Assembly (NCBI GenBank): GCA_015039465.1
Contig: MU130361.1
Coordinates: 548,907 to 612,906 of the forward strand
Origin: Phlegmacium glaucopus
Lineage: Eukaryota > Basidiomycota > Agaricomycetes > Agaricales > Cortinariaceae
Direction: 5' to 3'
Length of the DNA: 64,000 nucleotides
The translations under genes were made by a program, and so were the position numbers. Below the pieces are notes generated by a model. That model saw only the letters and a list, made by a program, of their open reading frames with translations, made no database searches and was not told the DNA's origin. Below are positions 23,007 through 35,419 of the stretch, in pieces; position 1 is the first letter of the stretch, and each line of letters opens with the position of its first letter.

Positions 23007-23722
23007 TGTTGTTGGTATCTTAATGGATCATAATGCGGTGTTGTGATACGAGATGGACGTGAAAATTGTTTTTTGTACTTTAGCACTCTAGCGGTCCCGT
23101 CAGCAGTCCGTCAGCACTTTGAGTTTACATGAACGTTCTTTACCCTTTCTGGAATTGGCCAATTTCAGTATGGTGTCTTACAGCCATCATTGATACCCCA
23201 GATTCTAGATCGCCTGCTGTACAGAATAGGCTCTCGCAGTCTGCATCTCTCCAGGGAGTATTCACTGCTTTCCACTTTACTGCCCTTGAACGTGGAGCGT
23301 CGCCAATTTCCAGGCATAAAGGTCGAGACCGGGCCTCCTCGAGATCCAATCCTTGATTGGGGATTGGGGATTTAGGCATTGCTTAATTTACTATAGTCAC
23401 ATATCCATTCCCATACACATGATCAGTCAGAAGGCGAGCAACTGAAGAGTTTAAACAGAGGTTTAAACTGACGGGGCAGGAACTGAAAGGAGGGTATAAG
23501 ACGGTCTTCGTCAGTTATACTGTACTATAGAAACATAGGCTTAAAACCGAAATGTAACATACTTTAAGTTCGAAGGAAGCAAAGCATATAGTAAGTATAA
23601 TATGAACCGGAATGGAAATAAGGACGCTTAGAACTTGTCAGGTTGTTATAGAATAGGAATATGCAAATATAAGGATATATATCTACGTAAGTGTGCACCG
23701 CGATGTGTCTAGAAGGAAAGGT
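23007..23722. other. Intergenic, convergent 3' ends
   Basis: About 715 bp lie between the RPN13 and NSE2 stops. A 79-codon minus-strand frame at 23140-23379 has no recognisable motif and was not called. No repeat is evident. Confidence 0.5.
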
Positions 23723-25035
23723 TTACTCAATGACTTCCTCAGCATCGCTATGGTCGTCAGCAGCAGCAGCAGCACGACGCTGGTGAGCTCTGACTTTCTT
23801 TGCCAGAACATCATCTGACCGACAATCAGACAGTTTGAATGTCTTATTGCATCCAGAAGCTGGACACTTCAGTTCTCGCCCAGGAGACTTTTTGAAATAG
23901 TCTCGAATAGCATCCGCCGAGAAACTGTGCTTGCAGACAGAGCTGTGAACAGAAAGTCAGCTCAAGTTGGAGAAAAGTTAGTCAATAGCTTTTACGAAGT
24001 TACTGGGTTGACCAAAGGGGTCAAGGTCAAAGGGCAGTTGAAATTCTGCGTGGCGCCACCTATCTCAAGGTCGTCGTCTTCGTCCGAATCATCGCCGTTC
24101 TCTGTTTTAAATATCAGTAAAAATCCGCAGTCCAGTCAGAGTAACAGTACCTTTATCAATAAGCCCAGTCATGGGTGGCATAGGTTCGTTAGGGTGCTCC
24201 GCTTCCTACATTAAAGGGTTCGTGTAATCTGCGAAGAGAAGGAATTGGATTTGACACACCCAGATAGATGATCTAAACTCGAGGTATTTCGGGTTCTTGG
24301 CATATTTCTGACGCGTCGTTTTGCCTGCATAGTCTTCTAATCTGTCTTGCAAACCGGCTTTATATCTTTCGATGACATTATTCTGTTTGCATGAATGAAT
24401 AAGGCAGAAGTCAAAGTAAAACGCTGATCTCACTATTTGTTCACCTCGGGCGACCTGCTGGTGCAAATCGTCAAGAGTCTGGCTCTGAGCAGTCATTTCA
24501 GCTGCAACATCTAAGAATTCGCGCATGATGAGATCTAATTCGTCTACGCTCTGAAATTTTTACGTGAGCGCAAGCTAATTAGACGGCGCGTGAATCTCAC
24601 CTCTTGATTTGGATCCCCATCGCGTGCTTCAGCCATTGCTGCAGCTACGTCTTTAATGGAGTCCCATTTGTCCCAAGTTTGCCTTTGCATTGACTCCCAG
24701 TCCTTTGAGATACCCTTGAGCTTCAACAAATCGGCATGTTGAAGTGGATGGTCCGGGAAGTTATCTACATCAATTCTATCTTCGTCGTCATCGTCATCTG
24801 CACCATAATCACTACCCAAATCTTCGTCATCGTCGTCTGCGTCCGCCCTTCGCTTTCCTTTTATTTTTCCATTTGTTTTTTTCTCCAACTTTACTGACAT
24901 TTTCTGTCGCGGCCGATCATCTTCGCTGACATCGTCTTCGTTGTCATTGGCCTGAGTAGGTCGTGTGTTTTCGATATCGGAAGAATCTCGTCTGCGTGCG
25001 GTGAGCTTTTGACGCGAAGAGGTTGCTACAGGCAT
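23723..25035 (-). CDS. NSE2: E3 SUMO-protein ligase NSE2/MMS21, SMC5-SMC6 complex subunit
   Basis: Nse2 is the SP-RING SUMO ligase attached to the SMC5-SMC6 DNA-repair complex. The C-terminus has an SP-RING: NCPLTLTPLVNPVTS, then VCKHSFSADAIRDYF, then LKCPASGC, giving the expected C..C.H..C..C ligand pattern. Ahead of it lies a helical region (LDLIMREFLDVAAEMTAQSQTL and NNVIERYKAGLQDRLEDYAGK) that would contact the SMC5 coiled coil. The N-terminal 80 residues are highly acidic and disordered. The C-terminal tail has a poly-Ala run before an acidic end. The start ATG at 25035 is clear. The gene diverges from mitochondrial uS12 with about 120 bp between starts. Confidence 0.87.
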
Positions 25036-25158
25036 GTTGTAATGAACAAGTTCCGTTAATTGCAGCCTAATTTGCAGGCATATAGTAGACGCGCTTTGAT
25101 TGTTTGGCTATCGCCAGAATTATAAATAAATTCCTCATCTGCTCTCTGCCACTGACAG

Positions 25159-25775
25159 ATGTTTGCGGGAATTCGGGCACTGGCTCGGGCCCCCTCGCTA
25201 TGGGCTCCTTGTATTTCAAGAAATTCTACGCACCATATCCTTGCCCCTGTCATCCAAACCCGCGCTTTTCACCCAACTTTAGCAACTTTCCGCACCGTTA
25301 ACCAATCCATTCGTGCTAAACGAGTTCCTAAAAAGCAAGTCAAATCAAAATCACCACTCCTGGAGAATAGCCCACAGCGCAAGGGTGTTGTCACTCGTCT
25401 GATTATTGCCAAACCCAAGAAGCCTAATTCTGCCAAGCGGAAAGTCGCTCGTGTGAAGCTGACTACTGGCAAGTCCCTCATGGCCTACATTCAAGGAGAG
25501 GGCCACAATCTTCAAGAACATAGTGTTGTGTTGGTTAGAGGAGGTCGTACAAAGGATCTTCCCGGTGTTGCGTAAGTCCCCGAAGAAGTCCATTCAGTCG
25601 TTATTCTTAAATCTTTTCCCAAGCTATAAACTCGTTCGTGGGGCTCTAGACTTTGGCGGAGTTGTCAATCGCGCTACATCTCGCAGTAGATATGGGTAAG
25701 TCGTGCTCTGTGTATTGAGAAGAAGTCTCCTAATGCTCCTCTTTCATCAGTGTTAAGAAACCAAAAAAGAAGTAA
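25159..25775 (+). CDS. Mitochondrial small ribosomal subunit protein uS12m
   Basis: uS12 forms part of the decoding centre of the small subunit. The N-terminal extension [17 protein letters not shown] is a mitochondrial presequence. The mature part includes [59 protein letters not shown] and SRSRYGVKKPKKK. These cover the conserved PNSA decoding loop and the R-GGR-KDLPGV loop. Three exons end with GVKKPKKK. The second exon begins right after the PGV motif; the most direct splice gives PGVAYKLV, where many homologues have PGVRYKLV. The nuclear location with a presequence is normal for fungi. Confidence 0.92.
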
Positions 25776-25858
25776 ACTATACACATATTAATTTCCGTGG
25801 TACTGCCAATACCCGCCAAAAGTTCTTAAATCAGAGTCCTACAAATACCCATGATCAT

Positions 25859-28800
25859 TTATCCTAATTTCATCAAGTTTCCTGATTCCCTCATCTTGTC
25901 CTCTCTGACTTTTTGTACTCTGACCATTTTCTCGATCTCTGCGTTGAGGGCCCAACACCAAGCATCACGTTCAAGGTTACTTCTCGCTTTAAACACCAGC
26001 ATCTTGCGTTTAGCCGAGAGGCTTGGGATAGACTTAAGGTTGACTGGCGTCACGGTAGGATCCTGGTCGGCGTTCATCATATGAGGGTAAGGCCGATAAC
26101 AGATCATGAACAACATATCTTCCTCTCGATCATCTGTCTCCAATCCATCATAATATCTTCTCGGGCAAGGTTCCGCATTAGGCATGTATTGTCCTTTTGG
26201 AAGGGTCAGGGCTGCAAAGTATCCTGATATAACATATGCATCCAGTAAACTGATCTTTTTTCGGATGGATGTATACAGAGCAGAGTGGGCGTCGATGCGA
26301 AAACGAACAAGGTGGCCAGCAACCAAACAAACTTCGAAAAGTCTGCCAAAAAATTTTCAGCATAGGCTTTCACCCGGCTTACATGACATACTTGTATTGT
26401 TTGCGAAGGCCTTCTTTCACATAAATCTTGCCAGCTTTGACAATGGGCTTGCAGCCTTCCAGTACACACCAGTTGTAAAGATTATCCATAGCAGCATAGG
26501 GAGCAGATAGGTCTTGGGGCGCTTCAGGAGGATGCTCATCGTCCCGACATAACCGTGTCTGTGGAGTTAAACGGGGTCGACGAGCTTGAGCCAGTTCTAT
26601 TTCTTGCTTGGCGTCCATCCTATGCCGACTCTTCCAATAAAATATCAAAGCACGGAGACGTTCAATCCACTCAATCGCCACTTGGGATGAGTGAGCCTGC
26701 AGAAACAAAATATGGATCAAACTTAGTGTCAACTCCTGGGGATACTTTGAAAACTTACCTCAAATCTGACGACATGACCGGTATTTAACAAAAGTTCGAA
26801 CGAACGTCTCATCCTTAGTCGCGTTCGATCAGCAGACTTGTGGAGCCCCGAATCTCCACCTTCATCCTCTTCGTCGTCTGCGGTTCTTAGTTCAGAGTTT
26901 TCCCATATCCCAAACCAGGACGTATCATCAGTGGTGGCTTCTTTTTGATCATGCGTGTGCGTAGGTACGGCCTGAAGGGCCCGTCGAACAGCGAGGATTG
27001 TCCTCAAGTCGCACATCCCCGTCGCTGTCATAATTTGATTTATGCCACGTCGGATCTCTGCATGCCGAAGACCTTGGGGGTCTAATGACTGGCTCGTGAG
27101 TGGAGTAAGACCTGGCGGCATAGGTGGAAAAGCCGCGTGAGTGCTTAAAATGAAGAGATTGCCGTCGTGAGTTGTCAGATACAATGGTTGCTTTGCCTGA
27201 GAATGCGGTCTAATGCGGTCCAAATAACCCTCGATTGCAGGTGGCTCTTCGAAGCGTCTTCCATTTTTCAGATGTATGTATGTTGGTGCATGTTGGGCCA
27301 TGCGAATTTCCAATACAGGCTGCCGCAAGGCCTTCTCAAACAGTCAGCCAAAAAAAGCTGTCACCTTAAAGATCACATACCTGCTTGAAAGCCAAGCCGC
27401 AAAGAACGGCCCAATCTCTTGGTTCTCCGAAAACATCTGTCTCCAACCATACCCAGTCCAAGTTCGCATCGACACGCCAAGCAAGCTGCAACGACTTGCC
27501 CCCATTGATCTCTTTTTCCATGAGAAACTTCCAGTCAGGAACACTTCGAAGAGATTCCACGCAAAGTTTAATCACATTCTCGCGCTTAAACAAGGAGTAA
27601 AGACCACCGCCCTCAGTGTCTGCGTCTTCAGGAATGTCGATTGTTACTTTTGTGCTTAAACCGGGATTATGAATGTCCACAGTCCTTGGCATGCGTCCTC
27701 CCATGTGCCGCCTAACGCAATTGGGTGAGTGATTGAAAGTTCATTTTTTAGATACATGCGCATACCATAGCTGCCAAATCCAGTCATATGCTCTCGAACG
27801 GCTCTTGGGCTTAAATATGAAGATGTTGGTACCTTCTTTGTTACGAATGAAAGACCATAGAGTATTTCCCTCATTTAGCCGTGTCGTTGTGGGTGTGCAA
27901 GTAATACAGAACGTCAAGTCAACAAACGAGTACAGCGAAACCTTCGTCTTTGAAGACTTCAGTGGAATGACGTAGGCAAGATATTTGCGTCCAATTGCCC
28001 ATTCTTTGCCTGGCGTGCGCTGAAATGCGACAAGTGAAGCCATGAATTTAAAATACAAAGGCATAATTCTACTTGAAACTCACATGGTCTCTATAGATTT
28101 CAAGACTATCTTTGCGCCAGGCCACAAGAAACTCGCCCCAATCTTCAAATTGAAGGTTTCTTGTGGTTCTATGTATGGAGTCGTCGAAATGTATCAACCC
28201 TTCTAGTTTGGAGTAGTTGACGCTCACAAGCATCCTGTCTCTCCATGAAATCAATATGAATGAATATAAAACAAAACAATTGTAGATACCTCGTAGGATA
28301 ACATCACCCCATCGCACATCACTAGATATAGGACCTTGAGGTGCAAGACTGGCAGCCAAGCTAGTATTAACGTCCGTAGTGCTCTTCGTCCTAGCCAACA
28401 CTTCCTCATGGGGAACAGGATTAGGTGACGAGAACCCGGGATCTGGATGCTCGGAATATCGCACTGCTTTAGCTTTTCCCTTAGTATTGGATAATGGTTC
28501 ATTGTCGCTTATGGCGGAAGCTCTCGAGATGTTGGTATCGGATGCTACCTGCCGGTTATTGCTGGGCGAGAGACTCTCGTTTGCCGGCAGCATGACGTCA
28601 GAACGATGTGGAGGCAGTAGAGCAGTTCGAGATGTAGTAGGCGTCATTTCGACTGACGGGATTGACTTGAGAGCGTCGCCACCGACCTGGCTTGTGGAAG
28701 ATGCACCGGTCGAAACAACGTGAAATCGGGATTTATTAGCTTCAAGAGGATTATTTGAGCTTTCGTCGATCTCAGCTCTTGCAGGAATGCAAGGAGCTGA

Positions 28801-29442
28801 TAGATTCACAATATGCTCCTTTCCTTGTAGGACGTTAACACCCATTAGAGTGCCAACCTCAAAGCTTGTACCAAACCATTGATGACCGCCAATGCTTTGA
28901 GATTCCTTTTTGCGATGGTGTCTACGAGTCCAGAGTTGTCCCCATTCACTGGACTTCCAACGTTGCACCAGTTCGTCGGTAAGGTGTTGCTCTTGTTCCT
29001 CATCCCAATCCTCGGGTTTGCCACCCTCGTGGAGGAAGAAGTGGAAAGCTTGTTCCTTGAGAAGCCGAGAAACTTCTTCAATCTTGTCTGTGTTGTGTAT
29101 GTTGTCAGAAGGCTGTTGGGTTAACGAAAAGACGCTTCCAATGGTGAGCTGTGAACGTTTATGTTGGGTGGCTTCTGTCTGAGCGATAACTCTTTCGGGC
29201 ATTGGGCCAATGAATATACGTCTCTGAAGGGTTTCCCCCGTAACTGAGGTCCTGTTGGCCATGGCAGAGTCCTTTGGCGAAGACTGAGGAACTCCGAATT
29301 GACCATTTGAGTCCCCCTGATGTCCAAGCTTGGACATGGACGCCAAATGGTGGTGTACCCAGGTACTTTGTAGCAAGTCTACATAAGGAACTGAGTTATA
29401 TTTATACGACTATGTACAGACAGGAGTAATATTACAAAGCAT
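25859..29442 (-). CDS. Large PH-domain protein, Spo71/Mug56-like (sporulation protein family)
   Basis: This is a large multi-exon protein. The N-terminal half has LLQSTWVHHHLASMSKLG and a block around RLLKEQAFHFFLHEGGKPEDWDEEQ. It then has a Ser/Thr-rich linker, followed by LRDRMLVSVNYSKLEGLIHFD, RKDSLEIYRDHRTPGKEWAIG and two PH-like modules (GYLDRIRPHSQAKQPLYLTTHDGNLF; GHVVRFEAHSSQVAIEWIERL). Its C-terminus is SAKRKMLVFKARSNLERDAWCWALNAEIEKM. This layout fits the Spo71/Spo73-type family needed for forespore-membrane work in yeasts; its role in mushrooms is unknown. No ATG opens the first large exon. I infer a 7-nt first coding exon at 29436-29442 (ATGCTTT) joined by a GTAATA...ACTCAG intron, giving MLFPYVDLLQS. 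The alternative oxidase stop is 97 nt upstream. Confidence 0.72.
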
Positions 29443-29539
29443 TATAAGTACGAAATCATGTTTCTATATACTAATATATCTAGAGAGGGGGTGTGGGGGG
29501 AAAGGAAAGGCAATCAGGCATAATGAATCAACAATGTCA

Positions 29540-31280
29540 TTATTTGGAAGCGATATTTCGATTTTGCTGCATAATCTCATGCGATTCCTTGACATATTTT
29601 TCAGACTCTGACCGGTCAAACCTACGAGTTCAGATAGGGTCAAGAAAAGGTAATACTAGAACTCAGAAACGTAAACTCCACGCACTCGATTTTAACACCC
29701 TTGATATGCATATCAGGCTCACGCAGAGCGAAAGGGTTGATGTCAGTGGAAGGGTTGAGATTAGCTAAACTATGATTGACAAATCGGTGAGTCGTTTCAT
29801 CGGACCTGACTGCGTATAGGACGTCAAGGAGTTTGGCATCCGGGTGTAACCGCCAGTAATCTATAGCAATTTGTGGTGCTGGTAGATCGGACCTAATGTC
29901 AGGTGAGTCAATAACGAGGAGCGTTCATTTAGATGAATCAACCAGACCATTCTGGAATCCTACCGGCTTCAAGTTCGGCAATGCATCGTGTACTGTAAAA
30001 ACAACGAAGTCAGGGCCTAGAGCAGAATCTGAGTTATAAACCCACTAAGTGAAGACGGCCTCTTCTTCCAGATGCCCCACAAAACGATGGCAAGTCCTGG
30101 GAGATATCATATAGGATAAAACTTGACGCAAAGCATGAGTCAAAACGATGTATTAAAAAAAAGAACATAATTGAGTTACAGAATAGGTTGTAAAAAACGC
30201 CCTGAGCTCCAAGGACGAGGGCGCGAAAGAAAATTGAGGGTTGTCGAAGAGTCATAAATGTCCTATTTGAAACTATCAGAAAATCCGCTGACGTAAAAAA
30301 GACAAAAATAACTCGTACATCAAATGCATCCTTTCATTTTCGGCTTCTTCGAGGCATGTGTGAATCCTGACAGAAAAATGAGAATGTTTACGATAAGGAA
30401 TATTAATACTCCAACACACCATCCACTGTCACGACGCTATGAATGTCATGATCAGAATAGACAGTGATCGTTATTTTTCAATACATACCATTAGTCGCAA
30501 ACTAGTAAGATGACGTAGTGTAGCAGCCACCATCCCCGGAACCCCTGCGATAGTCTCTAAGAAAAGAATACGCTAAGGCTCAAGATTAAGAACATAGATC
30601 CAAAAGGGCATTTCCGAACGGCACTCACCGTAAGCCATTGCTTATCATCAAGGAGATAGCCGGCTTTTCGCAGTTCTGCGATGGTCATTTTGGGATCTGG
30701 AGGGCCTTCGACATGCTTGTATCCAGAGACAAAGTCAAAGGTGGTCCGCGCAAGTTTAACCAGTCCGTAAGCGAGTTTATCTGCAATAGTCTTTCTCTCG
30801 CGATGCAGAACCTAATAGAATAGGTTATGTTGGACAGATGAAGGAAGATTAAGTTGGGGGGTTAAAGACATACTTCGACGGCTTTGAGTTCATCGGGTTG
30901 ATATACAGGATGGAAAAGGACCCAGTCTCCGCGGACCATATCTGGAATGGTGCTAACCGCATCATGCTTTGTGAGTACAGAAGTACCAGGCGACGAAGAA
31001 GCAGGAAGCTCCTCTGGAGTCAATAGTTAGGGTCATCAAATGAAACGAACAGAGACAAGCCCAAAAGCCAGTAAGACGAATGCCCACGTTTATGTGGAGA
31101 AGTAGCTTCTTGATGGCTTTGTTTCGTACTCAATGAGTTGCGGTGAAGTGAGGAGGTCGAGAGCTGCCTATTACGATAGCATATTGGGGTCAAGAATGCC
31201 TTGGACCTGGGAAAGGCAGGGGCCCAAAGTTGTAGACGAAACACTGGCGAGGCAGTCTTGATGACAGAGGGAGCAATCAT
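29540..31280 (-). CDS. AOX: Alternative oxidase, mitochondrial
   Basis: AOX is a di-iron ubiquinol oxidase of the mitochondrial inner membrane that bypasses complexes III and IV. The N-terminus, MIAPSVIKTASPVFRLQLW, is a presequence. Then come DWVLFHPVYQPDELKAVE, FDFVSGYKHVEGPPDP, the first iron-ligand helix RILFLETIAGVPGMVAA, LEEAENERMHLM, LEEEAVFTYTRCIAELEAG, and DVLYAVRSDETTHRFVNH. These supply the expected Glu and His iron ligands. The usual RADEAxH motif reads RSDETTH here, with the ligands kept. The gene has many short introns. The C-terminus ends SHEIMQQNRNIASK. The start ATG at 31280 is unambiguous. Confidence 0.93.
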
Positions 31281-33574
31281 ACTGTGAGTTATACAGTTCG
31301 CTCTGAAACTTTAAGCAGGCTTTTTACTATGGTCCAGCCTTCCATCCGATTTCTTCCGTGCAAGGTCAGCACTGCCCGTTAGCGCCCGCTTCCCGACGAA
31401 TATGGTTGATTTTCAATGCCCGCGACACTCGTACCGGCGGTCTACTCAAGGACCCCGGGAGATACCCAGAAAATGCCAGATCTCCTCAATTCGGACAAGA
31501 TTGGACGAATTTTGGGTAAAAAAAAAAACCTTTTTGAAGCGGGATGTTCTGAAACGTTCAAATCTGAGGTCATCAGGCGTGGGAATTTATTATTTTCCGG
31601 ACAAAAACCCATTTCCGGGATCTGGTATTGCCAGGGGTCCTTCTACTCGGCGGGCTCCACTTGAAGATACTGAGTGACGCAACAACTTGTCACTTGTGTT
31701 TTCATCTTTGGCCCTGCCTGGCCCTGCTTGTCCGGGCTTGAGCAAACAGCGACGGATCTGTAGTCACTGTACATGTAGCGACATTTTGTTTTGGTTTGCT
31801 AGAAGCTAAAGAAGGTTACGGTTCTATAATCAACACCGTTTCCTCATGGTTGAATTTTGAGTTATTCAGATATTATTTTTTTATTGGTCATTTATACATT
31901 TCTGTCTTTTGAGTTGACAGTGCAGTCAGCTGTACAGCTGTCCGTCTGGCTCTGGCGCAGTAAAATAAACAAACGATCAGCGATGCAATTAATAAAGCCT
32001 TAAGTTCTGGAATAATACCTGCGAGGCACATCCCAATTCAATTCTTATCGTCGAATGAAGTTCCATCGAGACAATAGAACACGGGGATTTCAGAACTTTC
32101 AGTTAGTGCATAATTCCCTCTTGGCGTATGTGTAGTTCACAACGACGGAACATCATAGCATCCAGACCTGGAACAGCCCGAATATATGGCGTAGAATAGT
32201 ATCCAAAACGGCTAGTGCAAGGATTGTCCACCGCTAGCTTCGATTGAGTTCATAGGTCCACCTCTTTCGACGGCATGGTCCCGAATGATCGTCGAACAAC
32301 TTTTTGGTATGAAGGTAGATAGTTTCTTTCCCATTTCCGCCGATAAGATCTAATCGATTTCTCCTTCATATTGGGTAGGAGCCAACCGAGAAACTTTCTC
32401 TGATATTGCCATAAGAATGGATACGAACGCACCAAATCGCTGCGCAACTGAAACGAGGCAGCTTGTTTTTGGTCGTCCTATATCTTGTACACAAGCACAT
32501 GCCAGCAGCATGGGGACAAAATTTTAATGGCGCTTTGGAGCATTCAAGCCAGCAATTGAAAAAAAAAAAGATAAAAAGTCTCGAGAAAATTCGTCTGTAA
32601 GCAAGTTATAGAGAGTTATGGCCGGGCTTAGAGAGAAAATAGAGATCGAAGCGAATGCTCCACATGGTACAGATGGGGAGGATAAGATCCTGGCCAGTCC
32701 CCTGAGTCCCTGTGTACAGCATCGGCAAACGGCAAGAGGTTGGATAAATTAAATGGACATGCCTGTGGCGGGGGGCCATACATGCGTAAGGCTGGGTCGT
32801 AAATGTGGCCCTTTTACGCTGTGAATATTGAGTATGGAATGACTGCAGGATGAGTATGAAGCCGTCCCGGCTGCGATCAAGGAGATCATCTGAATTAGGA
32901 CGCGACATATCACGCCCCATCAGAAAGAAGGTGACGTGTGAGTAAGAGGCTAAATTTAATTGGGTTATGGATATAGAGGCGGAAGGTGATGCAAGACTTT
33001 GAGGGTCGTTCTTACCCAATACCAAACTTTAGGAGGGATCAAAATACTTAGGATGACGAGGGCCAATAGGAGCGTTTGCCTCTGGATTGCAACCCGTATG
33101 TAAAGAATTAGAGTTCGTGAATGGGCATTGAAATGATGAGGTCACTGAGGTGGATGCAGATATATAGATACGATCGTAGAACTTTGGGATGTTGGCGTAG
33201 ATGGACGGAGCCGAATAGATCTGGTCGATATGGAGAAAAAGGGAAAAAAAAGGGGGGGTGGGGAGGGGAAGAGCGATAATCAATGTTGAGAAACGAAGCN
33301 NNNNNNNNNNNNNNNNNNNNNNNNNNNNNNNNNNNNNNNNNNNNNNNNNNNNNNNNNNNNNNNNNNNNNNNNNNNNNNNNNNNNNNNNNNNNNNNNNNNT
33401 CAAGAGATACAGGGAAGGGAGGATCCTAAAACATGAGGAAAAAGTTAATTTCCGAGGAGAACACGTGATGATGAGGGCAAGTGTCCTATACTTGGAAGGA
33501 ATTTTGAATCTTAACTTGTAAACAAGAGGTCAGTGTCCTTATAAGCACCTAGTTCAGTCTATTTCTCTTAAACA
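31281..33574. other. Long non-coding upstream region of the CENP-B-type gene
   Basis: About 2.3 kb lie between two divergent genes. The longest frames here (a 139-codon minus-strand frame at 32606-33025 and a 91-codon plus-strand frame at 31402-31677) show no known motif or splice-linked continuation. G-rich and A-rich tracts flank an assembly gap. It most likely holds promoter and 5' leader sequence. Confidence 0.5.
33300..33399. other. Assembly gap of exactly 100 N
   Basis: One hundred N in a row, the customary length for a gap of unknown size. The left edge is an A/G-rich tract with runs of A and G that can block sequencing. True missing length is unknown. Confidence 0.95.
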
Positions 33575-35419
33575 ATGCACCCTTCTCTCTACAATAGATG
33601 TGTTAGTCATTCACCTGTTCTCTCTACATGGTATCACAGCCCGCCTGCTATTCCAATGTATACCCGTGTTCAAGATCATCAGGATTACCCGTCGCCTGCA
33701 CCCTCAGACCCCCCAGGTCTACATTCAAACCAACAACCAGACCACCATCTTAACCAAAATTCATCCGACCAAATAGACTCTAGCATCGGTCCCACTCGCG
33801 TAACGCGGAGACAAGCGTCTCTTAAACAGGGTCTTCTTGTTCGTCGCGTATCTCTCTCAACAAACTACATGAGACCGGAAGATGCCGCCCCTCCGTCGGT
33901 ATGTACTCGTCCGCCTCGTATTTTATTGACCAACACGTCATTGTATTTACATAGATTCAATCACACGATGCCACAGGGGCCCGCCTTGATTCTCCCGTGA
34001 CTAGCAGGCATGCTGAGCTTCATGTCGCCTCTCCACACGTGCCCTCTCTCCAATCACCCTACCATCCAAGTACGCCATCGTCCATGGCCTCTCCTTATTC
34101 CTCTTTTGAACATGTGCGTCGTTCACGTACGAGGTCCGCAAGTTACTTTGAAGGTCGCCCTCAGTCTCCAGCACTGAGCACGACTTCTGGTATCACCAGC
34201 TCTTCTCATACTCTTGACAACTCAACTTCTGCCGAGTCCAGCAAAATCGCTCCTTCTCGTCAGATGGTCAGGGAGAAGCACAAGAAACATCGCCTGCGTG
34301 ATGTCGATCGCAAAAATATATGTCTATACCACCTCTCCAATCCTAACGCCAGGCAAGAAGACATTGGGGCCTTCTTCGGCGTGGAGCGCAGCACCATCAG
34401 TAAAATCCTCAAGGAGAAGGACAGGTGGCTGAATATAAGTGAAGAGGACGAATGCGATCAGAACACCAAACACAGGTAGAATTCCCCCATCCCTAGTCAT
34501 TTTCAAATTCTAACTCTTTTTTTTGTCTGTCTCAAGGCCTTCAAAATTCCCAGAAGTCGAAGACGAAATGCGGAACTCCCTCCAACAATGGTCAGACGGC
34601 GGTGTCAGCATTACGGATCAGCTTATCCGTCAACGCGCGCTCTCAATCGCTAAATCTTTCCATATAACACCCGACAAATTCAAAGGTAGCTCTGGCTGGG
34701 TTGAAAATTTCAAGCATAGACACAACATTCGCCGAGGCGAATGGCTCCAAGCCAATAGGGTGCTTCCTCCAGATTATACCATTCACGAGGCTCACTCAAG
34801 CGCCGTCCCTCCAACACCTGTTCTTATGACATATGATCAACGAATGCATATGCAAGGATCTGAGTCTCAGTCTTCGAACTGCCTTTTGAAGCCTAGCGAA
34901 TCGAACGAGGACCAGCAGCACGACCATGCTCGCCTTTCGACTACGCCCGCTCATTGGCCAGAAACGATGGATGTAGCGCAGTCACCCCATCCCACCTCTG
35001 CTATGATTGATCCTATCCTCCAAGCGCAAGACCTATTAAGCCCCTTGGAGTCCGATCATCCACCCTCTCACTCGCTCCAAGACATACAACATTCACCAGA
35101 AATTCAGCACCACCAGCCCCAGCAATTGCATCATCATCATCATCAACACCATAACGATAACCACCAACATCACGACCACAGCCAACAACACCAGGCAGTC
35201 ATGTACAATGCCTACGGGCAGCCACTCTGTGGCCCTGGTGTTTCACCACCTCCTACGATTGCCCAGGCCGAGGCAGCGCTCAACCTCTTGATCACCTTCC
35301 TCGATACCGACGGCAGAGGAATCATCAAGGGCGATGAACGACAAAAACTCGTTGACATCAGATGTGCCCTCTACCAAGCTGCTAACGGGATACCGACATA
35401 CCAGCGACTGGCTAATTAA
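33575..35419 (+). CDS. CENP-B-type tandem helix-turn-helix DNA-binding protein without transposase domain
   Basis: Three exons (33575-33898, 33955-34475, 34537-35419) give 575 residues. After about 190 Ser/Pro-rich residues comes a psq/CENP-B N-terminal HTH: HRLRDVDRKNICLYHLSNP, then RQEDIGAFFGVERSTISKIL. A Tc5/CENP-B-type second HTH follows: VEDEMRNSLQQWSDGGVSIT, then RALSIAKSF and WVENFKHRHNIRRGEW. The C-terminal half is low complexity with a His/Gln-rich tract, and no DDE nuclease is present. This matches a domesticated pogo/Tc-like DNA-binding module such as CENP-B. A role in transcription or chromatin is inferred. Long non-coding flanks on both sides fit a regulated gene. The first ATG was used; a second at 33656 is possible. 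Confidence 0.75.

Noticed and set aside
23140..23379. 79-codon minus-strand frame after RPN13
   Set aside because: No motif, no promoter or splice support, and it lies in a convergent 3' region.
32606..33025. 139-codon minus-strand open frame upstream of the CENP-B-type gene
   Set aside because: No recognisable motif, no splice-linked continuation, odd composition; fits a chance frame in promoter or leader sequence.
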